From: Candidatus Poribacteria bacterium
GTDB lineage: Bacteria; Poribacteria; WGA-4E; WGA-3G
Length of the DNA stretch: 64,000 nt
Direction of reading: 5' to 3'
NCBI GenBank assembly: GCA_026702755.1
Contig: JAPPBX010000038.1
Span: 61,717 to 125,716, forward strand
The stretch's first letter is position 1, and the number at the start of each line of letters is the position of its first letter. The position numbers were made by a program, and so were the translations under genes. The notes below the pieces were generated by a model that was given only the letters and a program-made list of their open reading frames with translations, searched no databases and had not been told where the DNA came from. Positions 58,192-64,000 of the stretch are shown one piece after another.

Positions 58192-59055
58192 ATGAGACGT
58201 AGCATCTATAGTAGCCTTTGCAAGTTGTCCTTGCAATTCAAGATTTTCCTGCTGATTGGAATTTTCTTAGGAGCTTCCACTGCAACGTGGGCAGCACCTG
58301 AAGTGTTCCTTTATTATGATGAAAACTATGGCTTTAACCCTGACGGTTGGGGAGATTGGAAATCGACGAAGAAGATTGAAGATGCCGTTATCGCGGAATT
58401 AGACGAGGCAAAAATCGCCTCTGTTGTTGGCGATGCGGATGCTTTCCTCGCTTATATGGAAGAGAATCCGGAGGGCGTTATTGTTTCTCCAATCGTCGTT
58501 CCCGAAATCGTTTATACGATCGGCATGAAAGACGACAGCCCGATTGAGAATTTCCTCTATGGGGGTGGCGTGCTCATCTATTCTGGGGATACCCCGTTCT
58601 ATGCTGTTGGAAAGAAGGGTGCTCCGGGTCAAAAGATTGTCCCCGGTAATCAAGGTGTAAAGGATGTTCTCAACTTTACGGCACAGTACATCACAACCAC
58701 CGCTGCCGCTGTCAAACCGACCGAGGAGGGAAAAAAACTGATTCCCAGCTTGGAACCCTTTAATCCGAATCGTCCGGGACTGATCAGCGTGTTGGAAGCA
58801 GAGAAGTGCGACCCAATCGAAGTCTATGCTGAAGCCGGCAACTCAGCTGATCCGATCCTCTTTGCCGCGCCAGACATGAAAGGCTATTTCGTCCATTTCC
58901 ACATGGAAACACTCGCCAATAAACCGGACGATTACCTCGCACAGGTCGGGTTGGAAATCGGGGAACTCATTACCAATCGGTTCGGTGAATTGTTGGATGT
59001 TGAACCCCAAGGAAAATTAGCGACCATGTGGGGGAACCTCAAGCTTCTCAAGTGA
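58192..59055 (+). CDS. Secreted protein of unknown function
   Basis: A 287-aa protein starting after GAAGGAGG with a signal peptide (FKIFLLIGIFLGASTATWA, about residues 17-35). The mature part starts APEVFLYYDENYGFNPDG and has short strand-turn elements (GVIVSPIVVPEIVYT, GGGVLIYSGDTPFYAVG, GNQGVKDVLNFTAQYI). It resembles ThuA/GATase-like folds in strand order but lacks a clear signature. Function unknown. The downstream gene is convergent. Confidence 0.65.
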   Translation: MRRSIYSSLCKLSLQFKIFLLIGIFLGASTATWAAPEVFLYYDENYGFNPDGWGDWKSTKKIEDAVIAELDEAKIASVVGDADAFLAYMEENPEGVIVSPIVVPEIVYTIGMKDDSPIENFLYGGGVLIYSGDTPFYAVGKKGAPGQKIVPGNQGVKDVLNFTAQYITTTAAAVKPTEEGKKLIPSLEPFNPNRPGLISVLEAEKCDPIEVYAEAGNSADPILFAAPDMKGYFVHFHMETLANKPDDYLAQVGLEIGELITNRFGELLDVEPQGKLATMWGNLKLLK

Positions 59056-59096
59056 GGTGAGCTTTCACATCATTTTGTCGCATCATAACTCGCCGT

Positions 59097-59119
59097 GGAT
59101 CCGCCTTAGCTGCGGATCC
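59097..59119. terminator. Hairpin between convergent genes
   Basis: An 8-bp perfect stem (GGATCCGC / GCGGATCC) with a seven-base loop between the 58192 and 59158 genes. It has no T-tract; it may act in both directions as a weak terminator. Confidence 0.4.
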
Positions 59120-59157
59120 GTACGTCACATTAAAATTACACGTTTGGGATATTAGCC

Positions 59158-60159
59158 TTATGTTAACCTTCCAAGCACTGGATACGCTGGGTCGTTATAT
59201 CCTTTCCCAGTATGTTCACCGGGCGGGACCAACTCGTCAATAGTTGTTTCGTCGGCTTCCGTTGGCGTGCAATCTAAACATCCCAAGTTGTCCTCTAATT
59301 GTGCCATCGTGCGTGGTCCAATGATAACAGAGGTAATCGTCGGATTTGCTAACACCCACGCCAATGAGAATTGCGTCAGGGTTTTACCGTGTGCATCTGC
59401 CAGCGGTTTTAACTTTTGTGCCACCTCATAACTCTCCTCACGAAGTTCGGTCTGTAAAATCCGCCTGTCTTTTCGGGCTGCTCTTGACCCTTTAGGCGGA
59501 TCTTCGCCGGGCAGATACTTCCCTGCTAACACGCCTCGCGCCAACGGACTATACGGTACAACGCCCACGCCATACTTCTCACAGAAAGGCAGCAGTTCTA
59601 CCTCAGGATCCCGGTTTACGATGTTATAAAGCGGTTGGACGCACACAAACTCCTCCAGTCCGTACTTTTCGCTCGTCCAGAATGCCTCACAAACACGCCA
59701 TGCCTCGAAGTTGGAGCAGGCAATATAGCGTACCTTTCCCTGTCTCACACAATCGTCCAAAGCCCGTAACGATTCCTGAATTCGCGTGGTGGCATCCCAA
59801 CGGTGCAGATAATAGACATCGATATGATCCGTGTCGAGGCGTTTGAGACTCGCTTCCACCGCTGACATAATGTTGAATCGGTGTGAACCCTCTGCATTCA
59901 CGTCCTCTCCCATTGAGCCGTGGACCTTCGTTGCAATAACCCATTTCTCTCGGTTTCCGCGGACGGCTTTCCCGATGATTCGTTCCGATTCACCGTCGTT
60001 ATAGACGTTCGCGGTGTCCATAAAATTAATGCCAGCGTCCAACGACTTGTGGATAATCCGAATTGAATCTTTTTCGTTTGTGGGTCCCCCGAACATCATT
60101 GTGCCGAGACAGAGGGGCGAAACGTTCACGCCTGCGCGTCCGAGTGTTCTATATTCCAT
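59158..60159 (-). CDS. Aldo/keto reductase
   Basis: A 333-aa NADPH-dependent oxidoreductase. The start ATG 60159 follows AAAAAGGAG; the frame from 60180 adds seven residues. LGTMMFGG, INFMDTANVYNDG with D48 and Y53 of the catalytic tetrad, ATKVHG (Lys), VYYLHRWD (His), GVVPYSPLARGVLAGKYLPGEDPPKGSR, and a C-terminal VIIGPRTMAQLEDNL motif for the phosphate. It belongs to the AKR11/12-like branch (YajO/Tas-like). The substrate is unknown. Confidence 0.9.
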   Translation of the reverse strand: MEYRTLGRAGVNVSPLCLGTMMFGGPTNEKDSIRIIHKSLDAGINFMDTANVYNDGESERIIGKAVRGNREKWVIATKVHGSMGEDVNAEGSHRFNIMSAVEASLKRLDTDHIDVYYLHRWDATTRIQESLRALDDCVRQGKVRYIACSNFEAWRVCEAFWTSEKYGLEEFVCVQPLYNIVNRDPEVELLPFCEKYGVGVVPYSPLARGVLAGKYLPGEDPPKGSRAARKDRRILQTELREESYEVAQKLKPLADAHGKTLTQFSLAWVLANPTITSVIIGPRTMAQLEDNLGCLDCTPTEADETTIDELVPPGEHTGKGYNDPAYPVLGRLT

Positions 60160-60176
60160 ATCATTTCTCCTTTTTA

Positions 60177-60300
60177 TCATTAACGGCTATCAGCGGTTGG
60201 CTGTCGGTCCAAAGGTTTTCAAATGTACGATCCTATGGCGTATTCCAGGTGAGGATAGATTGTCACAGGAAACCTCTTAACTGACAACTCTCACTGCGAG
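60177..60300. repeat. Dispersed palindromic repeat R5
   Basis: Bases 60177-60210 (cattaacggctatcagcggt and onward) match the arm of R3 and R4. The core continues to about 60270, and gaaacctcttaactgacaac (60268-60287) matches the end of R3 (gcctcttaactgact). It lies between the two minus-strand reductase genes. Confidence 0.65.
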
Positions 60301-60316
60301 GCAAACCGACAACCAC

Positions 60317-61048
60317 TCAAGCCATCCGTATTCCGCCATTAACGTCAAGTGTTGCCCCGGTCACATAGCGTCCCTCTTCCGAAGCGAGAAAGAGGATAGC
60401 GGTTGCGATCTCGGAGGCATCGGCGACGCGTCCTAACGGAATTTGATCAGTCATGTCCGGATGATTCTTTGCCATCTCTGTCGCTGCTACTCCCGGGGCA
60501 ATAGAGTTCACCGTGATGCTGTACTCTCCAAGCACCCGTGCCAGCGATTTTGTGAGACACATGACACCCGCTTTTGAGGCGGAATATGGGGCGGAGGCGA
60601 CCAGGCCGCCGACCTGTCCTGCCAACGAACCGAGATTGATAATCCGTCCAGAGCGTTGTGCCTTCATTGTTTCCATTACTGCTTGTGAACAGAGGAATGG
60701 ACCTTTAAGATTCACGGCCATCATCCGATCCCATTCCGCTTCCGTACATTCGTCGATGCGTGTATAACTAAAAATACCGGCATTATTGACTAAAATATCG
60801 ATCCGTCCAAGCGTGTCAAGTGTTTCCTGAACCATCTTACGTACGGAGTCGCCATCCGCTACATCCGTTTCAATGACTCGACATTGCCGACCGAGCGCAG
60901 TTATTTCTGTTGCAGCCGCTTCCGCATTCTCTATATTTACTTCAGGGATTACGATATCCGCACCTTCCTTGGCGAATGCGAGACATGTTGCTTTTCCAAT
61001 ACCTCCACCGCCGCCTGTAACGATCGCAACCTGTCCTTCTAAACGCAT
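60317..61048 (-). CDS. Short-chain dehydrogenase/reductase (FabG-like)
   Basis: A 243-aa classic SDR: T11-G12-x3-G16-x-G18 (VTGGGGGIGKA), NNAG (N88-N89-A90-G91), catalytic N113, S141 (NLGSLAGQ), Y155 and K159 (YSASKA). Ends at GGIRMA. SDR proteins of this length reduce 3-oxoacyl carriers, sugars or alcohols. The pair with an aldo/keto reductase suggests carbonyl metabolism. Confidence 0.9.
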   Translation of the reverse strand: MRLEGQVAIVTGGGGGIGKATCLAFAKEGADIVIPEVNIENAEAAATEITALGRQCRVIETDVADGDSVRKMVQETLDTLGRIDILVNNAGIFSYTRIDECTEAEWDRMMAVNLKGPFLCSQAVMETMKAQRSGRIINLGSLAGQVGGLVASAPYSASKAGVMCLTKSLARVLGEYSITVNSIAPGVAATEMAKNHPDMTDQIPLGRVADASEIATAILFLASEEGRYVTGATLDVNGGIRMA

Positions 61049-61112
61049 GTATATTTCTCCTTTTCTGTTTTGAGTGGCACGCAGTCAAGTCAGCGCTGCG
61101 CTTTTTTCCTGC

Positions 61113-61141
61113 TTGCAAAATTGCAATAAATATAGTAATAT
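61113..61141 (+). promoter_or_regulatory. Possible promoter of the 61267 gene
   Basis: TTGCAA, 17-bp spacer, TAATAT. A plausible but weak match, about 120 bases before the ATG. Confidence 0.4.
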
Positions 61142-61266
61142 ACTTTTATTATCACATGAAGTTTGGAAAAAGTCAACACATCAGATTGCGCCGGAAAGGG
61201 ACATTCATTGTGATTTTTATTATTATTTATTTTCTTGGAGCTAATTAGCATAAGGAGAATTGAAGT

Positions 61267-62229
61267 ATGAAAAAGACAGTGTTTTTGCGTTGGCTCGGAT
61301 CAACATTAGTTTTGGGGTTCGCTTCTTTTTTTTCATTTCCAGCGACGGCACAAAATTATTACCCGGCAGACATCGGAAATATGTGGGTTTTAGAGAGTGT
61401 TGATGGTATCAAACGAAGTACTTACACACTTGAGGGATCCGAAACCGCTGACGGTGAAGCGCGTATCCTATTGAAGATTAAGACTGAGGAGATCAGCACG
61501 GGTGAGGCTGAGACAGATCATTATTTTTTGACTGTTGACAGGGACACTATTCAACTTCATAGTATTATCTTAGAGGATGCTGTTGCCACCCTGACTGCGG
61601 ATTTTCCGACACCTGCTACTTTTTTCCCTTTACAATTGGAACTGGGCGATAAGTGGCAGATAGTAGCGGATGCGGAAGCGAAATTAGTAGTCGGACTCAC
61701 AATACCTGGCAAAAGCACCACTGATTTGGAAGTTGTTGGATTTGAGGACGTAGTTACACCGGCTGGAACGTTCCAAGACTGCGCCAAAGTTCAATTAGAT
61801 TTGGGTCTCACTGCTGCTGGCGGATTCCTTAATCTCGATATCGATCAGACTACCTACCAATACTTCGCACCAGATATCGGTCCCGTGCAATACGAAAACA
61901 GCGATGGTTTGGTCTTTGGCTTGGTAAGTTCCAACCTACTCATTGAGCCTGAGGAACCTGATACCACAACAGAGCAAGAGGATACGATAGCGGAAGATCT
62001 TACACCGGAACCACCTCCTGAAGAGGGTGTTCCGGAACCGCCTCCTGAGGAAGGCACTATGCCTGAACCGGTCCCTTACGACGTGACAGGGGACGGCGTT
62101 GTGAATATCTTGGATCTCACGTTCGTGGCAACTCGCTTCGGGGAATCCGATTCGGATGCAGATGTCACAGGTGATGGTACTGTTAATATTTTGGATTTAG
62201 TCCTTATTGCACAGAATTTCGGCAATTAG
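61267..62229 (+). CDS. Secreted protein with a C-terminal dockerin
   Basis: A 320-aa protein with a signal peptide (to PATAQ, residue 29) and AAGGAG before the ATG. The N-terminal domain of ~200 residues (NYYPADIGNMWVLESVDGIKR, YTLEGSETADGEARILL, AGTFQDCAKVQLD) is shared with the 62617 gene. A Pro/Glu linker (PEPPPEEG repeats) leads to a two-motif dockerin (DVTGDGVVNILDLT, DVTGDGTVNILDLV). No T9SS tail is seen, so it may attach through dockerin binding. Function unknown. Confidence 0.85.
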   Translation: MKKTVFLRWLGSTLVLGFASFFSFPATAQNYYPADIGNMWVLESVDGIKRSTYTLEGSETADGEARILLKIKTEEISTGEAETDHYFLTVDRDTIQLHSIILEDAVATLTADFPTPATFFPLQLELGDKWQIVADAEAKLVVGLTIPGKSTTDLEVVGFEDVVTPAGTFQDCAKVQLDLGLTAAGGFLNLDIDQTTYQYFAPDIGPVQYENSDGLVFGLVSSNLLIEPEEPDTTTEQEDTIAEDLTPEPPPEEGVPEPPPEEGTMPEPVPYDVTGDGVVNILDLTFVATRFGESDSDADVTGDGTVNILDLVLIAQNFGN

Positions 62230-62245
62230 CCTCGAAGATCCTGCG

Positions 62246-62278
62246 ATAACAGATGCGTTCTAATCTGTTATTTTTGTT
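62246..62278 (+). terminator. Intrinsic terminator
   Basis: A 9-bp stem (ATAACAGAT / ATCTGTTAT), eight-base loop and T-rich tail, directly after the stop at 62229. Confidence 0.8.
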
Positions 62279-62286
62279 GCAAATCT

Positions 62287-62315
62287 TTGATAACTGTGAT
62301 AGCATTTGTTATCAT
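62287..62315 (+). promoter_or_regulatory. Promoter of the small membrane protein gene
   Basis: TTGATA, 17-bp spacer, TATCAT, immediately after the terminator and ending 27 bases before the start at 62342. Confidence 0.55.
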
Positions 62316-62341
62316 TACACGTCACCTGGAAAAGAATTGGT

Positions 62342-62536
62342 ATGGTAAGTTGGAAAGTGGTATTGGCTGTTATTATCGTTGCTGCTTTGGCAATAGCAAT
62401 TGGGATGTGGTTCGGATACCGGTACGTTTCCGAACAAGATGATATATCTCCTGACGGACAGCGTGAGCCTTCTAATACAATGGACTCGCTATTTGTGTTT
62501 CCACCGGTCCACGCTACCGCACCGATCGCGCCATGA
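62342..62536 (+). CDS. Small single-pass membrane protein
   Basis: A 64-aa protein from ATG 62342. A membrane helix (VVLAVIIVAALAIAIGMWFGY) is followed by a short acidic tail (SEQDDISPDGQ). No family recognised. It lies between paired secreted proteins but has its own promoter. Confidence 0.55.
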   Translation: MVSWKVVLAVIIVAALAIAIGMWFGYRYVSEQDDISPDGQREPSNTMDSLFVFPPVHATAPIAP

Positions 62537-62616
62537 TAGACCTAATTCTCTGATTTTGTGTAAGTCCTGAGTATTATTCAAGTTTATACCTTTTTGAAAA
62601 AGGAGAAATTTAAGTT

Positions 62617-64000
62617 ATGAAAACTACCAAATTTGTGTCTCGGCTGATGCCAATTTTGGTGTTAAGCCTTGTCTGTAGTTTCACGTTTACAGCGGTGGCA
62701 CAAAATCATTATCCGGCAGAGGTCGGTAATATGTGGGTTCTCTTGAGTACCGACGGTACGGAGCGACGCACCTATGCCTTTGAGGGACCCGAAACTGTTG
62801 ACGGTCAGGAACTTATCCTCCTGAATGTCATCAAGGAGACAGTAGGAACAGACATAGTTGCGTTTGACAAGTCCTGGATAAGTGTTGATGAAGATGGTGG
62901 GCACTTACTACATCAAGTTGCCTTCGACCGAGGGGCATTTGGTATCGCCGAGGCGACTTATGATATACCGGTTCTTAGTTTCCCCGCCGCACTACCATTA
63001 GGACAGACGTGGGTGGTTGTGACGGAAACAGTACTAAAACTGGTGGGAGCAGCGACCACTACCAGCACTTTAGAAGTTGTTGCAATCGAGGACGTTGAAA
63101 CCCCGATGGGTGTATTCAAAGACTGTGTTAAGGTGGAGACTAACCGAAGAGCCGTCACGGCGCTGTCGGTTCTGCGTGAACACGAGATTCTATGGCTTGC
63201 ACCCGATGTTGGCCCCGTTAAATTCCAGAACGATCAGGAAATTATCTTTGAATTAGAGAGTTACAACTTAGTCGCTGCACCTCCAGCTGAAGAACCACCG
63301 GCGGAGCCAGAAGTTCCTGAAGAACCAACGCCTGAAGAACCATCGACAGAGCCAGAGGTTGCCGAAGAATCAGTTGCTGAAGAACCACCAGTGGAACCAG
63401 AGGTTGTCGAAGAATCAGTTGCTGAAGAACCACCAGCAGAACCAGAGGTTGTTGAGGAACCGACCCCTGAGGATGTGTCTGTTGAGGAGGAACCTCCCAC
63501 TGAGGAAGCACCGGTTGAAGAACCAACTCCTGAGGAACCACCAGCAGAGCCAGAGATTGAAGAACCGATGCCGGAACCAGTGGTAGAGGGTCCTGGTTTT
63601 GATATCACACTTGAACCGGGTTTGAACATGATTTCTATTCCATTGATGCCAGCAGAACCGTATACAGCGAAATCTTTAGCAGAGATGCTAAATGCTACAA
63701 CTATCATTCAACTTGATGTAGCAACACAGAGTTTTGTTGGTTACACGGTTCTTGATGAGAGTGATGGTTTCAGTATTGATGGTGGCAAAGGTTATATCGT
63801 GAATACGCCAGCCGGAGCGCTGGTGAAGTTCACGGGTGATGCGTGGGACAACCAACCTGAACCGCCACCGCCACCGCCAGAAGAACCTGCTCCTGAGGAA
63901 GAAGCACCCGCCGATGACGTAGCCGCTGAAGATGCACCTGCTGACGATGACGCAGCCGCAGACGATGCCGCTGCCGACGCAGGCGAAGCTGATGACGCAG
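62617..64000 (+). CDS. Secreted acidic repeat protein, 3' end beyond the window
   Basis: An open frame from ATG 62617 (preceded by AAAAGGAG) to the window edge, at least 461 residues. Signal peptide to about residue 29 (FTAVAQ), then the same ~190-residue domain as in the 61267 protein (NHYPAEVGNMWVLLSTDGTER). A long Pro/Glu/Val-rich low-complexity region follows (residues about 220-325), then a compact domain (DITLEPGLNMISIPLMPAEPY) and a second Pro/Ala/Asp/Glu-rich tail at the edge. No dockerin is seen within the window. The window boundary cuts the gene. Confidence 0.8.
   Translation, partial: MKTTKFVSRLMPILVLSLVCSFTFTAVAQNHYPAEVGNMWVLLSTDGTERRTYAFEGPETVDGQELILLNVIKETVGTDIVAFDKSWISVDEDGGHLLHQVAFDRGAFGIAEATYDIPVLSFPAALPLGQTWVVVTETVLKLVGAATTTSTLEVVAIEDVETPMGVFKDCVKVETNRRAVTALSVLREHEILWLAPDVGPVKFQNDQEIIFELESYNLVAAPPAEEPPAEPEVPEEPTPEEPSTEPEVAEESVAEEPPVEPEVVEESVAEEPPAEPEVVEEPTPEDVSVEEEPPTEEAPVEEPTPEEPPAEPEIEEPMPEPVVEGPGFDITLEPGLNMISIPLMPAEPYTAKSLAEMLNATTIIQLDVATQSFVGYTVLDESDGFSIDGGKGYIVNTPAGALVKFTGDAWDNQPEPPPPPPEEPAPEEEAPADDVAAEDAPADDDAAADDAAADAGEADDA
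63290..63575 (+). repeat. Degenerate coding repeats rich in Pro and Glu
   Basis: Units of about 30-48 bases encode EEPPAEPEV-like peptides. The best pair is two 45-base copies at 63373-63417 and 63418-63462 (15 codons each). In protein they give a flexible, strongly acidic spacer. Confidence 0.8.

Noticed and set aside
63290..63575. Possible CRISPR array
   Set aside because: The repeats are imperfect coding repeats in frame with no spacers of constant length.
63242..63707. Minus-strand low-complexity ORFs rich in Ser/Gly or Gln/Leu/Pro
   Set aside because: Mirror images of the Pro/Glu repeat in the plus-strand secreted protein.
1..64000. tRNA or rRNA genes
   Set aside because: No T-loop GGTTCGAATCC-type motif with acceptor-stem pairing and no rRNA-like sequence was found by eye; a covariance search was not possible.

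Overview
The window looks like chromosomal DNA of a Gram-negative, dockerin- and T9SS-rich bacterium. The gene mix most resembles 'Candidatus Poribacteria' sponge symbionts: several phytanoyl-CoA dioxygenase (PhyH) proteins, a sulfatase, large WD40 proteins, DUF6785-type membrane proteins, and dockerin plus T9SS-type sorting tails. That taxon is an inference from gene content, not from a marker comparison. A Kdo transferase (waaA), lspA, a lipobox protein and a PorV-like porin indicate an LPS outer membrane. Most promoters visible are sigma70-like with a 17-bp spacer.

Layout. 0-1.3 kb: 3' part of a DUF6785-like polytopic membrane protein. 1.4-10.2 kb: a PorV-like beta-barrel protein, then three large secreted proteins built from the same parts (metzincin protease, WD40 propellers, dockerin, T9SS sorting tail). 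10.3-21.1 kb: a thioredoxin/TPR fusion protein, an enolase-superfamily enzyme, a Lon-N protein, a CDP-alcohol phosphatidyltransferase, and a co-directional run of two PhyH proteins, a coiled-coil protein, a sulfatase, a glycosidase-like TIM barrel and a sugar isomerase. 21.1-26.7 kb (minus strand): a hicBA toxin-antitoxin pair, two tandem DUF6785 paralogs and an ABC-2 permease. 26.8-28.3 kb: a solitary IS605-type TnpB element. 28.4-31.1 kb: an oxidoreductase, small or hypothetical genes and repeat-rich spacers.

31.2-45.3 kb is the conserved core: tatA-tatC-zinc ribbon-cupin-pgeF, then yggS-proC-yggT-(IleRS-like)-lspA, then fmt-PASTA-rpe-rsmE and an M20 peptidase. The protein in the ileS position next to lspA is a full-length IleRS homolog that has lost HIGH, KMSKS and the editing signatures. 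45.3-51.3 kb: moaD-moaE, a lipoprotein, folB, two secreted proteins, waaA and trxA. 51.7-55.7 kb: a Tat-exported molybdenum hydroxylase of three subunits, to which moaDE (cofactor) and tatAC (export) are functionally linked. 55.9-64 kb: a membrane protein, a canonical PhyH, an FkbM methyltransferase, secreted proteins, an aldo/keto reductase, an SDR and a pair of paralogous secreted proteins, the last running off the window.

Most notable: the IleRS-like pseudo-synthetase carrying an in-frame palindromic repeat; the modular protease/propeller trio; PhyH proteins with HxG in place of HxD; a MoaD whose diglycine is not terminal; rpe apparently starting at ATT; and a 58-codon hicA. No rRNA, tRNA or CRISPR array was seen.
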